Notes: generated by a model from the sequence alone, not told the origin. DNA of 64,000 bases from Corallococcus sp. AS-1-6 (GCF_020037015.1 NZ_JAIQDE010000020.1:110258-174257); one strand, 5' to 3'; shown: positions 34,048 through 44,363, numbered from the stretch's first letter. Numbers and translations: made by a program.

Positions 34048-36462
34048 ATGCTCGACGCCCCATCTCGCCCCTCCGCCCGGGAGCTCCTGTCCACCCCCAG
34101 CCTCGCCCCGCTGGTCCCCATGCTGTACGTCGCCTGGACGGACGGCGAGCTGACGGGCGACGAGCTGCGCGCCCTGGGCGCCGCGGCCCGCGCCCAGCCC
34201 TGGTTGGACCTCAGGTCCAGCTCCGTCCTGGCCCTCTGGGTGGATCCGCTGCGTCCGCCCCCGCCCCGCGAGCTGGCCCTGGTGCGTGAACACATCCGCG
34301 CCACCGCGGAGAAGCTGGCCACCAGTGAGCAGCAGAACCTGGCGGAGCTGGGCGTGCAGTTGGCCCAGGCGCTCGCGGGTGAAGCGCCCCTGAACATCCC
34401 GCCCGCGGAGCTGGCCCGGGCCCTGGCCTCCATCGAGGCCACCCTGGGCGTGGACGGAAAAGAGGCGGTGCGCTCGCTGGTGCCCAGGGCGTCACGCGTG
34501 CCGCACGCGGAGCCCCGCTCGCACACGGCCTCCTTCGACCCGGCGGCGATGACGGCGGTGCTGGACCGCACCTACGCGGACGTGCGCCGGCGGGTGCGCG
34601 GTTGGCTGGAGGACGCGGACTTCCGCTACAAGGAAGGGCTCTCCACCACCGCCTACCGCGACCAGGTCTTCGACTGGCTCAAGCACCTGGCCAACGACGG
34701 CCTGGGGCAGCTCGCCTTCCCCAAGGGCCGCGAGGGCGGCGGGGACCTGGGCGCGTTCATCGCCGCGTTCGAGACGATGGCCTTCTTCGACCTGAGCCTC
34801 GTCATCAAGGCGGGGGTGCACTTCGGCCTGTTCGGCTCCAGCATCCTGTTCCTGGGCACGAAGCGGCACCACCAGAAGTACCTGCCCCGGGTCGCCTCGC
34901 TGGAGCTGCCCGGCTGCTTCGCGATGAGCGAGCTGGGCCACGGCTCCAACGTGCGCGACTGCGAGACGGTGGCCCGCTACGACGCGGCCACGGGCGAGTT
35001 CGTCCTCCACACGCCGTCGGAGACCGCGCGCAAGGAGTGGATCGGCAACGCCGCCCGCCACGCGCGCATCGCCACCGTGTTCGCGCAACTGGAACTGGAC
35101 GGGGAGCGGCTGGGCGTGCACGCGCTGCTCGTCCCGCTGCGCGATGAGAAGGGCCAGGTCCTGCCGGGCATCCGCATCGAGGACTGCGGCGAGAAGATGG
35201 GCCTCAACGGCGTGGACAACGGCCGGCTGTGGTTCGACCACGTGCGCGTGCCGCGCGACAACCTGCTCGACCGCTACGGCCAGGTGACGGAGGGAGGCGA
35301 GTACACCTCCTCCATCACCGGCGACTCCAAGCGCTTCTTCACCATGCTGGGCGCGCTCGTCGCCGGCCGCGTGAGCGTGGCGTGCGCGTCCCTGTCCGCC
35401 GCCAAGAGCGCGCTGACCATCGCCGTGCGCTACGGCGACCTGCGCCGCCAGTTCGGCCCCCAGGGCGCGCCCGAGGTGCGCCTGCTGGACCACCAGGCGC
35501 ACCAACTGCGGCTGCTGCCGCTCGTCGCCAAGGCGTACGCGGTGGACTTCGCGCTGGAGTACCTGGTGGACCGCTACGTCCACCGCACGGAGGACGACGC
35601 GCGCGAGGTGGAGGCGCTCGCCGCGGGCCTCAAGGCCTACGCGTCGTGGAACGCCACCGCCACCATCCAGGAGTGCCGCGAGGCGTGCGGCGGCCAGGGC
35701 TACCTCACCGCGAACCGGTTCGCGGCGCTCAAGGCGGACACGGACGTGTTCACCACGTTCGAGGGCGACAACACCGTGCTCATGCAACTGGTCGCCAAGG
35801 GCCTGCTCACGGGCTACCGCCAGCGCTTCGAGGACGACCGCGTCTTCGCCGTGCTGCGCCTCCTCGTGGACCAGGCCACCACGGTGCTCACGGACAGGAA
35901 CCCCATCGCCGGCCGGCGCACGGACACGGACCACCTGCGCGACAGCGACTTCCAGTTGCGCGCCCTGCGCTTCCGCGAGGAGGCCCTGCTCGCGTCCGTG
36001 TCCAAGCGAATCCGCAAGCGGCTCACCGCGGGCGTGGAGGCCTTCGACGCCTTCAACCAGGTGCAGGCGCACCTGCTGGCCCTGGCGCACGCGAGCGTGG
36101 AGCGCATCGTGCTGGAGCAGTTCCTGCGCGGCGTGGCGGACGTGAAGGATGAAGCGCTCAAGCCGGTGCTGGGGCGCATGGCGGACCTCTTCGGCCTGTC
36201 CTGCCTGGAGTCCGCCAGCGGCTGGTTCCTGGAGCACGGCTGGCTCACGGCCCCCAAGGCCCAGGCCATCCGCAAGGAGCGCGTGAAGCTGTGCGAGGAA
36301 TTGCGGCCGGACGCCGTCGGACTGGTGGACGCGTTCGGCATCCCCGACACCTGCCTGGCGGCGCCCATCGGGCTGGGGCGGCTGGCGCCCGGCGGTGAAC
36401 GGTTCGACGACACGGCGGCTGACAGCGCCCGTGCGGGCCCGGCAGATTCCCGCGCGTCATGA
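34048..36462 (+). CDS. TerB-like domain fused to acyl-CoA dehydrogenase/oxidase-like enzyme
   Basis: An 804-residue protein from the ATG at 34048 (GGAG upstream). Residues about 10-150 look like a TerB-type helical domain, with the diagnostic AWTDGELTGDELRAL. From about 165 on it is an acyl-CoA dehydrogenase-fold flavoenzyme of the long oxidase type: PGCFAMSELGHGSNVRDCET (flavin/substrate region), GEKMGLNGVDNGRLWFDHVRVPR, EACGGQGYL, and FTTFEGDNTVL with the catalytic-base Glu in the position used by acyl-CoA oxidases. It likely oxidises acyl-CoA esters with O2 as acceptor. Overlaps the next gene by 4 nt (ATGA). Confidence 0.88.
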   Translation: MLDAPSRPSARELLSTPSLAPLVPMLYVAWTDGELTGDELRALGAAARAQPWLDLRSSSVLALWVDPLRPPPPRELALVREHIRATAEKLATSEQQNLAELGVQLAQALAGEAPLNIPPAELARALASIEATLGVDGKEAVRSLVPRASRVPHAEPRSHTASFDPAAMTAVLDRTYADVRRRVRGWLEDADFRYKEGLSTTAYRDQVFDWLKHLANDGLGQLAFPKGREGGGDLGAFIAAFETMAFFDLSLVIKAGVHFGLFGSSILFLGTKRHHQKYLPRVASLELPGCFAMSELGHGSNVRDCETVARYDAATGEFVLHTPSETARKEWIGNAARHARIATVFAQLELDGERLGVHALLVPLRDEKGQVLPGIRIEDCGEKMGLNGVDNGRLWFDHVRVPRDNLLDRYGQVTEGGEYTSSITGDSKRFFTMLGALVAGRVSVACASLSAAKSALTIAVRYGDLRRQFGPQGAPEVRLLDHQAHQLRLLPLVAKAYAVDFALEYLVDRYVHRTEDDAREVEALAAGLKAYASWNATATIQECREACGGQGYLTANRFAALKADTDVFTTFEGDNTVLMQLVAKGLLTGYRQRFEDDRVFAVLRLLVDQATTVLTDRNPIAGRRTDTDHLRDSDFQLRALRFREEALLASVSKRIRKRLTAGVEAFDAFNQVQAHLLALAHASVERIVLEQFLRGVADVKDEALKPVLGRMADLFGLSCLESASGWFLEHGWLTAPKAQAIRKERVKLCEELRPDAVGLVDAFGIPDTCLAAPIGLGRLAPGGERFDDTAADSARAGPADSRAS

Positions 36463-36974
36463 GGACCTGTGTGTCGTGGGTGGTGTTGGGGCTCGTGGGG
36501 CTCACCGGTTGCGCGACGGTGTCCCCCGCGGAGCGGGCCCGGCGGGTGGGCGAGTCCAACAAGGAGCGCGCCCGCCTGTTCACCGAGGAGATCTACAACC
36601 AGAAGCGCCTGGAGCGCATCCCGGAGTACGTCGCGGCCGACTACGTGGACCGCTCCGAGGGCGCGCCCCAGGACCTGCGCGGCCCGGAGGTGGTGCGGAC
36701 GCAGGCGGAGGCCGGGTTCACCCTCTTCCCGGACCTGAAGTTCGAGCTGCTCCACGTGATGGCGGAGGACGACTGGGTGATGGTGCGCTGGCGCGCGACG
36801 GGCACGGACACCCAGGGCCCGCCCACCGCGGACGGCACGTCCCGCCCGCTCACGTTCCACGGGGACTCGCTGTACCGGCTGCGCGACGGACGGATGGTGG
36901 AGTCGTGGGACCTGACGGACCGGCTGGCCCCGCTGCTCCAGCGCGGGTTCAAGGTCGTGCCGCCCGGGTCCTGA
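36459..36974 (+). CDS. SnoaL-like lipoprotein
   Basis: A 171-residue protein starting MRTCVSWVVLGLVGLTGCATV with lipobox LTGC. The mature part reads as a SnoaL-like polyketide-cyclase/NTF2 fold: ARLFTEEIYNQKRLERIPEYVAADYVDR, GPEVVRTQAEAGFTLFPDLKFELLHVMAEDDWVMVRWRATGTD, and FHGDSLYRLRDGRMVESWDL. Such proteins are varied in function. The start overlaps the stop of the upstream acyl-CoA enzyme, so they form one transcript. Confidence 0.83.
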   Translation: MRTCVSWVVLGLVGLTGCATVSPAERARRVGESNKERARLFTEEIYNQKRLERIPEYVAADYVDRSEGAPQDLRGPEVVRTQAEAGFTLFPDLKFELLHVMAEDDWVMVRWRATGTDTQGPPTADGTSRPLTFHGDSLYRLRDGRMVESWDLTDRLAPLLQRGFKVVPPGS

Positions 36975-37046
36975 CGGCGACTTCCCGCCGCAACCCTTCC
37001 GCCTGGCGCGGGTTGAAGGAGGCTCCCTCTCTTCAGGAGCCTCCTG

Positions 37047-38195
37047 GTGCCCCATCTTCGAGCGTTGCTGCTGGCCCTCACCCTGACCGCGTGCGGGAGC
37101 ACCCCCACGTCCGGAGGCCCCGCGGACGACGGCGGCACGCTGGAGACGCCGGACGCGGGCGCCACCGTTGACGCGGGCACCGGGGACGCCGGAAGCCAGG
37201 ACCCGTGGGCGAACGTGGACGGCATCGTCACGGCGGCCGTGGCGGACGCGGGCGTGCCGGGCCTGTCGCTCGCCGTCTACGACGCCCAGGGCCGGCGCGT
37301 CTTCGTGAAGAACCAAGGCGACTTCGAGCCCACGCGCCGCGTGGCCATCGCGTCCGCGTCCAAGATGGTGTCAGGCCTGGTGCTGTTCCGGCTGGTGGAC
37401 GCGGGGGTGCTGTCACTGGACACCACCACGGGCCAGGTGCTCGGGTGGACGGGCGCCCAGGGCACCATCACCCTGCGCCACCTGCTGTCCTTCACCTCCG
37501 GGCTGAACCCCACCGCCAACTGCAACGCGCAGTCCGGCATCACGCTGGCCCAGTGCGTGGATCAAATCGCCGCCGCGGCGATGGTGGCCCCGCCCGGCAC
37601 GCGCTTCGACTACGGCTCCACGCACCTGCACGTCGCCGCGCGGATGGCGGAGGTGCTCACCGGCAAGGAGTGGAAGCAGCTCTTCACGGAGCAGGTGAAG
37701 GCGCCGCTGGGGCTCACCGATGAGGCGCTCGCGTACTACACCTTCCCGCGCAACACCCTGGGCACCACCAACCCGCTCATCGCCGGCGGCCTGCGCGCCA
37801 CCATGGACGAGTACGCGAAGCTCCTGGCCGTCGTGTACCACCAGGGCGTCACCGTGGACGGCGCACGCTACGCGTCCCAGTCCCTCTTCGAGGCGCAGGC
37901 GCGCGAGCCCTACACCGTCGAGGTGGGCAGCTCGCCCATGGCGGAAGTGGGGCTGCCGTTCCGCTACGGCCTCACCGCGTGGCTGGAGTGCGCCACGCCG
38001 TCCACCGGCTGCGCGGCGGTGTCGTCCCCCGGGGCGTTCGGCTTCACGCCGTGGGTGGACCGCGACAGCGGCTACTACGCCATCCTGGGCATGGAGCTGG
38101 AGGTCACCCAGGTCGAACGCGTGGTCGCCTTCGCCATGGCGCTGGAGCAGCAACTGCGGCCGGCCATCCGGGACGCCGTGGCCCAGACCCGGTAG
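37047..38195 (+). CDS. Beta-lactamase-family (class C-like) serine hydrolase lipoprotein
   Basis: A 382-residue protein from a GTG start with AGGAG 8 nt upstream. N-terminus MPHLRALLLALTLTACGS has lipobox LTAC at Cys16, followed by an Asp/Ala/Gly linker with three DAG repeats. The serine-hydrolase motif S103-A-S-K106 (SxxK) is followed by LLSFTSGLN and DYGS, the Tyr-x-Ser/Asn motif. The clan includes class C beta-lactamases, DD-peptidases and esterases, so it may not hydrolyse beta-lactams. It should sit on the periplasmic or outer surface. Confidence 0.85.
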   Translation: MPHLRALLLALTLTACGSTPTSGGPADDGGTLETPDAGATVDAGTGDAGSQDPWANVDGIVTAAVADAGVPGLSLAVYDAQGRRVFVKNQGDFEPTRRVAIASASKMVSGLVLFRLVDAGVLSLDTTTGQVLGWTGAQGTITLRHLLSFTSGLNPTANCNAQSGITLAQCVDQIAAAAMVAPPGTRFDYGSTHLHVAARMAEVLTGKEWKQLFTEQVKAPLGLTDEALAYYTFPRNTLGTTNPLIAGGLRATMDEYAKLLAVVYHQGVTVDGARYASQSLFEAQAREPYTVEVGSSPMAEVGLPFRYGLTAWLECATPSTGCAAVSSPGAFGFTPWVDRDSGYYAILGMELEVTQVERVVAFAMALEQQLRPAIRDAVAQTR

Positions 38196-38307
38196 CGCGG
38201 CGAACGGCCACGGGTCCTCCTCGACGCCGCCGGAGTCAGGAAAAACCGGGGCGTAGCGCGATGTCTCCCCATTGACACCTGTGCACCGGAGCCAGCAGGG
38301 TCCGGGG

Positions 38308-39699
38308 ATGAGGATGAACGCGGGACCCATGCGGGCCGCGGACAAGGCCCGACAGAAGGCCTTCCGCACGGCCTTTCCCTCCTACGGCCAGAGGCCGTCC
38401 TGGGGCGGCAGGTTGTTGCGCCTGTTCGGATGGGGCCTGCTCCTCTTGGGTGCGTTCCTGCTGGTCGTCGTCATCGACGGGTGGCGTGCGTTCGGCAGGG
38501 TGCCGGAAGGGGCGCGGCTGGAGCGGATGACGCGCTCGCCGCAGTGGCTGGACGGAGGCTTCGAGAACCCGCAGCCCATCCTCAACAACTGGGAGCGGAC
38601 GCTGTCGGACCTGTTCCGCTCCAGCGAGGAGAGCACGCCCCGGATGCCGGTGGTGGTGGACCGCATCGACCCGAAGCGCTTCGCCACGCCGCCCGAGGAC
38701 GGCCTGCGCGTCACCTGGATGGGCCACTCGTCCACGCTGGTGGAGGTGGACGGGCACCGCGTGCTCACCGACCCCGTGTGGGGCGAGCGCACGTCGCCCC
38801 TGGGGTGGATTGGCCCGAAGCGCTGGTTCCCCGCGCCCATCGCGCTGGACGCGCTGCCGCCCATCGACGCGGTGGTGATTTCGCACGACCACTACGACCA
38901 CCTGGACTTCGCCACCATTGAAGCGATGAAGGACTGGGACACCACGTTCGTGGTGCCGCTGGGCGTGGGCGCGCACCTGGAATACTGGGGCGTGCCGGCG
39001 AACCGCATCGTGGAGCTGGACTGGTGGGAGCGCACGAAGGTGAAGGGGTTGGACATCGTGTGCACGCCCGCGCGGCACGCGTCCGGCCGGTTCCTCCAGC
39101 AGAACAAGACGCTGTGGGCGGGCTGGGCGCTGGTGGGGCCCAAGCACCGCGTCTACTACTCCGGCGACACGGGCCTGTTCCCCGCCATGGAGGAGATTGG
39201 CGCGAAGCTGGGGCCATTCGATTTGACGATGATTGAAGCGGGCCAGTACGGCGCGGGCTGGCCGGACTGGCACCTGGGGCCGGAGCAGGCGGTGCTGGCC
39301 CACCGGCTGGTGCAGGGCCGGTTGATGCTGCCGGTGCACTGGGGGCTGGTGACGCTGGCGTACCACGGCTGGACGGAGCCCATCGAGCGCTCGCTGGTGG
39401 CCGCGAAGCACGACGGCGTGGGCATCACCGCGCCCCGGCCCGGGCAGGACTTCCTCGCGCTGACGCCGCCGCCCCTGGAGCGCTGGTGGCCCGACCGTCC
39501 GTGGAAGACGGCGGAGGAGGCCCCCATCGTGGCCAGCCAGATTCCGCCCAAGCTGCGGGAGGGGCACCCGGCGCTGCCGCTGCTCCCGGTGCCCGCGGCC
39601 GTGAGTCCGCAGGGCGCGCAGACCGCGCAGACCGCGAAGCCGAGCGCACCGGCGGCACCGCTCCCCGTGACCCCGGCGGTCGCGACCCCGCATGAGTGA
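38308..39699 (+). CDS. NAPE-PLD-like metallo-beta-lactamase-fold hydrolase, membrane-anchored
   Basis: A 463-residue protein with a membrane helix (about 37-55, LFGWGLLLLGAFLLVVVI) near the N-terminus. The metal motif is SHDHYDHLD (HxHxDH), with WMGHSSTLVEVDG, HASGRFLQQNKTLWAGW and YYSGDTGL, typical of the N-acyl-phosphatidylethanolamine phospholipase D family. The C-terminal ~45 residues are Pro/Ala-rich. The ATG at 38308 follows AGCAGGG; another ATG 6 nt downstream is possible. Confidence 0.87.
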   Translation: MRMNAGPMRAADKARQKAFRTAFPSYGQRPSWGGRLLRLFGWGLLLLGAFLLVVVIDGWRAFGRVPEGARLERMTRSPQWLDGGFENPQPILNNWERTLSDLFRSSEESTPRMPVVVDRIDPKRFATPPEDGLRVTWMGHSSTLVEVDGHRVLTDPVWGERTSPLGWIGPKRWFPAPIALDALPPIDAVVISHDHYDHLDFATIEAMKDWDTTFVVPLGVGAHLEYWGVPANRIVELDWWERTKVKGLDIVCTPARHASGRFLQQNKTLWAGWALVGPKHRVYYSGDTGLFPAMEEIGAKLGPFDLTMIEAGQYGAGWPDWHLGPEQAVLAHRLVQGRLMLPVHWGLVTLAYHGWTEPIERSLVAAKHDGVGITAPRPGQDFLALTPPPLERWWPDRPWKTAEEAPIVASQIPPKLREGHPALPLLPVPAAVSPQGAQTAQTAKPSAPAAPLPVTPAVATPHE

Positions 39700-40165
39700 A
39701 GCGCGGCGGGACGCGCTGCACGCGGCCTTCAAGGCCACGGGCTACATCGTGCGCCCGCATCCGCTCGCCGGAGACCGCAAGCACGTGCTGCGCGTGGAGG
39801 GCCTGCATCCGGAGCTCGACGCGGCGCTCGCCGCGCACGGCTTCACCACCTGGGCCTTCCTCACCGCGTGGAACCCGCGCGCGCACGCGCGTCCGCCCCG
39901 CACCAACGCGCGCCTCCAGCAGCGGCTGCTCGCGCTGCTCGAAGCCCGGGGCCACCCGAGCGTGTCCGCCGTGGGCGTGGCCGAGGACCGCCGCTGGTCC
40001 GAGGAGAGCCTCTTCGTCCCCGGCCTGTCCCGCGAAGAGGCCGTGCGCATGGGCCGCCTGTTCGACCAGGAGGCCGTGCTCTGGGGCACCGTGGGCGGCG
40101 CCGCGGAGCTGGTGATGTGCCGGGCCCAGCCCCCGGCGATGGACCGCGTCACGCGGCGGCCGTAG
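39692..40165 (+). CDS. DUF3293 family protein
   Basis: A 157-residue protein. The block GFTTWAFLTAWNPRAHARPP with two or more downstream pieces (VGVAEDRRWSEESLFVPGLSREEAVRMGRLFDQEAVLWG) matches my memory of DUF3293, a small uncharacterised family. It overlaps the preceding hydrolase gene by 8 nt in another frame, so it is probably part of that transcript. Confidence 0.8.
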   Translation: MSEARRDALHAAFKATGYIVRPHPLAGDRKHVLRVEGLHPELDAALAAHGFTTWAFLTAWNPRAHARPPRTNARLQQRLLALLEARGHPSVSAVGVAEDRRWSEESLFVPGLSREEAVRMGRLFDQEAVLWGTVGGAAELVMCRAQPPAMDRVTRRP

Positions 40166-40168
40166 CCC

Positions 40169-40576
40169 TCACTGGGGGCCCGAGCCACCGGTCGCGGGGC
40201 TCGATTCGCTGGGCAGGGAGGTCCTGGGCATGGGCAGCAGGGAGGGGTTGAGGTCGATGCGCCGCGCGCCCGTCACCCGCTGCGCCAGCTCGTCGAAGTC
40301 CAGCTCCAGGAACTTCCCGGAGCCCTCCTCCGGGAGCGCGAAGCGGATCCGCCAGTAGTTGGGGCGGATGCGCACCGCCTGACCCGCCTCCGCCAGCACC
40401 ATGCCGTTCTGCCGGGCGTACTCCGCCCCCGCGTCGACGACGTTGCGTTCTCCCAGTTGCTCCTGCACCGGTTGTGAGCTGGGGGGCACGGGCAGACGGC
40501 CCGTGGGGCCCGTGGCACAACCCACACCCGCCAGGAGGGCGGGCAAGAGAGCGACGGCAAGGAGACGGGGAGCCAT
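40169..40576 (-). CDS. Small lipoprotein, unknown function
   Basis: A 135-residue protein starting MAPRLLAVALLPALLAGVGCATG with lipobox AGVGC. The mature domain includes NYWRIRFALPEEGSGKFLELDFDELAQRVTGARRIDL; no family was recognised. It converges with the DUF3293 gene (3-nt gap) and lies 126 nt downstream of clpP in the same direction. Confidence 0.75.
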   Translation of the reverse strand: MAPRLLAVALLPALLAGVGCATGPTGRLPVPPSSQPVQEQLGERNVVDAGAEYARQNGMVLAEAGQAVRIRPNYWRIRFALPEEGSGKFLELDFDELAQRVTGARRIDLNPSLLPMPRTSLPSESSPATGGSGPQ

Positions 40577-40702
40577 GTCCAGACACTGGCCACGCTCCCG
40601 TCAAGCTGCACCGTGGGACGGCTTGCGGTGCCGCTACCCATCGGATGCCTGCCCGGAGCAGCGGCGCGGGGCCTGCTCCTCCGGTCCCTGCTGGAATGGA
40701 AC

Positions 40703-41302
<600 letters not shown>

Positions 41303-41612
41303 GGCCCCCGTACCCTAATCGTCCCCCATCCCGCGCGCTCCTCCCTTCTTGCTGGAGCGTGCGCTGCCCCACGCTTGGGGGTGTAGGAACACGGCGCCCC
41401 GTCGCATGGCCAGGGCCCCCGCCCCGCCCCCTCCCCCCGCCGACACGCACCCACCGTTGGGGTGAACGGCGGGTCCGGCGGGGGTAGCCCCTGCGCTGAC
41501 GCGGAAATCCTATCGGCTCACCGGAGCGTGTCTGTCCAAGGCTCCAGCGGATTTGATAGGGATTCCCGCCACGTTGGACCCGACACCGCGGGGCTAGCGC
41601 AGAGGGGGATGC
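41303..41612. promoter_or_regulatory. Divergent 310-nt spacer between clpP and ELWxxDGT gene
   Basis: The spacer holds the start signals for both genes. It contains a C-rich tract (about 41410-41450) and an imperfect inverted repeat (AATCCTATC near 41506 with GATAGGGATT near 41554) in front of the lipoprotein gene. No -35/-10 pair was convincing. Confidence 0.4.
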
Positions 41613-44354
41613 ATGTCGTCGAAGTCCGTGAAGCTGCTGCTGGCGGGGGCGCTGGTCCTGGGGATGGCCTGCGGCGACAAGAGCCCGAGCACGCCGGAAG
41701 GTCCCCGGGACGCGTACCCCGTCTGGGATGGACAGACGGGAGACCGGCCCGGAACGAGGACGAGCGCGCCCCGCGACCTGATGGACCTGGGCACCACGCT
41801 CCTGTTCACCCAGGACGATGGCGTCCACGGCCGCGAGCTCTGGACGACCGACGGCTCCGCGCAGGGGACCGCGCTGCTGCTGGACCTGCTGCCCGGGTTC
41901 CCGGGCTCCGAGCCGGACTCCTTCACGCGGGCGGACGACGGCAGCGTGTACTTCGTGGCCCGGACGACCTACGCCCTCGACATCGTCACGCCTCGCGACG
42001 CGGACACCTTCGCGCTGTTCCGCACCCGGGGAACCGCGGAGAGCACCACCCAGTTGCTGGCGCTGCCCCGCCGCCCGGGCTTCCTCGTCGCCGCGAGCGG
42101 CGGCGTCTACCTGTCGGCGCCGGACTTCACGGACTCCGGCGAGGACGCGGCGTCGCTCTGGTTCAGCGACGGCACGCCCGAGGGCAGCCGGAAGCTGGGA
42201 TTGCCAGCCGACGCCCGCCTCTCCCTGAGGGACTCGAGCGCCGCGACGCTGGGCAACGCGGTGCTGGTCACCGCCCGGACCGCCGTTGGGGGCTGGCAGT
42301 TGGTGAGGACGGACGGGACGCCAGAGGGGACGCGGCGGCTGGCGCTCCTGCCCCCGACCGGAGTGGGAGCGACGCCGCGGCGGCTCACGACGCTGGGCGG
42401 CCAGGTGATCTTCTGGGCGGAGGCCCTGGGAGGCCTTCGCAAGACGGTCCTCTGGCACTCGGACGGAACGGAGGACGGCACCTTCCCGTTCGCGGACATC
42501 GCCCCGGGCCGGGACGCGGACGGCTTCTTCGTGCGGGACGGCGTGGCGTTCTTCAGCGGCGAGGACCCGCTGACCGGCAGCGAGCCCTGGCGGACGGATG
42601 GCACGACGGAGGGCACCGCCCTCATCGCCGACATGAACCCCGGCACCGCGAGCTCCCATCCCATCGCGTTCACGCGCCAGGGCGTCCACGTCTACTTCGC
42701 CGCGAGCACGGAGGCCGGGACGCGCCTGTTCCGCACCGACGGGACCCAGGCGGGCACGACGCGCATGAATGGCCGCGTCGGCGGTGAACGGTTGGATCCA
42801 AGCCCCACCGGGGGACGGATGATCGCCACCGACGACGCCCTCTTCTTCCTGGCCACCTCGCTGACGGACACGTCGCTCCGGCTGTGGCGCGCGGGAGCGA
42901 CCGCCGAGGCCACGGCCGTGTCGGATGCGCTGCCGGTCCCCATGAGCCTGGAGCTGCGGGCGCGAGGCGTCCTCTACCTCGCGAGCCTGGAGGACGGGCT
43001 CTGGACGCACAATGGCAGCACAGGCCCCGCGACCCAGGCCGTGCCGCCGTCCCCCCTGCCCGCGGACTCCTGGGACGGGGCCACGGAAGCGGTGGACCTG
43101 GGGGGCACGCTGTACTTCACCCAGCGCGACCCCACCCGGATGGACGCCTGGAGGCTGTGGAAGAGCGATGGCACGGCGGAGGGAACGGTCCAGGCGAAGC
43201 CTCCCGTCACGGGCCCGGACGGCCGCGTGTCGCTGTCGCCGGAGCTGCTCACCGTCGTGAACGGACGGCTCCTGCTCGGGGCCAGGGCGCCGGAGCTCGG
43301 GGGGGCCTTCTCCCTCTGGCGCTACGATCCGGTGACCGGGAACGCCACCCGGCTCGCGTCCTCGCTGAGCCGCTGGTTCACGGCCACGGATCCGCTGCTG
43401 TTCACCTTCCGCCCCGTCATCGCGGGGGGCCAGGCGTACTTCATGGCCACCTCCGGGCAGTCGGGCAGCAGCCCGGACGAGCTGTGGAAGACGGACGGCA
43501 CGGAGGCGGGCACCGTGCGGCTGAAGACCGGCCTCGCGCCCCACTACGCGACGAACCTCATGCCCGTGGGCTCGCGGCTCTTCTTCGCGGTGAGCAAGAG
43601 CCTGAACCACGCGGAGCTGTGGACCAGCGACGGCACCGAGGCGGGCACCGTGCGCCTCACGCCCCCGGAGTTCAACTCGCTCATCTTCGGAGGTGCCGCC
43701 ATGGGCAACCACCTCTTCTTCTGGACCGGAAGCGGCGGCGAGTCCCTCACGCTCTGGAAGAGCGACGGTACCCCCGAGGGCACGGTGTCCGTGGGCGTCA
43801 TGCCCGGCGCCCATCCGACGCTGGGGGATCCCGGCGTGGCCCTGGGGGACGCGTTCTACTTCCCCTGCGGCTTCGGCCAGGGCGCGCCCCAGGTGTGCCG
43901 GACGGACGGACAGGTCATGAACCCCATGGCGGGCAGCTTCGGGCCGGAAGGCACGCCCCTGTGGCCCAGCCACCTGACGGTCCAGGACGGCCACCTCCTC
44001 TTCTGGGCCGCGACCCCCACGAACGGCTACGGCCTGTGGCGCGCGGAGCCGGGGAGCACCCCCACCCTGCTGATGCAGGCGCGGGCGGGGATGAGCGCGG
44101 TGGCGACGCCGGGCCCGCTCGTGCGGAGCAGGCCCGGAGGCCCCTTCCTCTTCGCCGCGTCGGACGGCGCCTCCGGCCTGGAGCCGTGGAGGACGGACGG
44201 CACGCCCCAGGGCACGGTGCGCGTCGGGGACATCGCGCCGGGGCCCCAGGCCTCCGCACCCGGTGGGCCCATGGTGCCCTCGGGTGACCGCGTCTTCTTC
44301 CCGGCCTGGACGCCCACCCAGGGCCGCGAGCTGTGGGCCCTGCCCATGCCGTGA
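41613..44354 (+). CDS. ELWxxDGT repeat lipoprotein (913 residues)
   Basis: The N-terminus MSSKSVKLLLAGALVLGMACGDK is a lipoprotein-type signal (GMAC). The body consists of about sixteen repeats of roughly 50-60 residues, each ending in an LWxSDGTxxGT-type motif: ELWTTDGS, PWRTDGTTEGT, LWKSDGTAEGT, LWKTDGTEAGT, LWTSDGTEAGT, LWKSDGTPEGT and more degenerate copies (LWRAGATAEAT). This is the ELWxxDGT repeat, known in myxobacterial and other surface proteins and expected to form a beta-propeller or beta-solenoid. The function is not known; an outer-surface or adhesin-like role is inference. It converges with fumC, 9 nt away. Confidence 0.9.
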   Translation: MSSKSVKLLLAGALVLGMACGDKSPSTPEGPRDAYPVWDGQTGDRPGTRTSAPRDLMDLGTTLLFTQDDGVHGRELWTTDGSAQGTALLLDLLPGFPGSEPDSFTRADDGSVYFVARTTYALDIVTPRDADTFALFRTRGTAESTTQLLALPRRPGFLVAASGGVYLSAPDFTDSGEDAASLWFSDGTPEGSRKLGLPADARLSLRDSSAATLGNAVLVTARTAVGGWQLVRTDGTPEGTRRLALLPPTGVGATPRRLTTLGGQVIFWAEALGGLRKTVLWHSDGTEDGTFPFADIAPGRDADGFFVRDGVAFFSGEDPLTGSEPWRTDGTTEGTALIADMNPGTASSHPIAFTRQGVHVYFAASTEAGTRLFRTDGTQAGTTRMNGRVGGERLDPSPTGGRMIATDDALFFLATSLTDTSLRLWRAGATAEATAVSDALPVPMSLELRARGVLYLASLEDGLWTHNGSTGPATQAVPPSPLPADSWDGATEAVDLGGTLYFTQRDPTRMDAWRLWKSDGTAEGTVQAKPPVTGPDGRVSLSPELLTVVNGRLLLGARAPELGGAFSLWRYDPVTGNATRLASSLSRWFTATDPLLFTFRPVIAGGQAYFMATSGQSGSSPDELWKTDGTEAGTVRLKTGLAPHYATNLMPVGSRLFFAVSKSLNHAELWTSDGTEAGTVRLTPPEFNSLIFGGAAMGNHLFFWTGSGGESLTLWKSDGTPEGTVSVGVMPGAHPTLGDPGVALGDAFYFPCGFGQGAPQVCRTDGQVMNPMAGSFGPEGTPLWPSHLTVQDGHLLFWAATPTNGYGLWRAEPGSTPTLLMQARAGMSAVATPGPLVRSRPGGPFLFAASDGASGLEPWRTDGTPQGTVRVGDIAPGPQASAPGGPMVPSGDRVFFPAWTPTQGRELWALPMP

Positions 44355-44363
44355 GGCAAGGGC

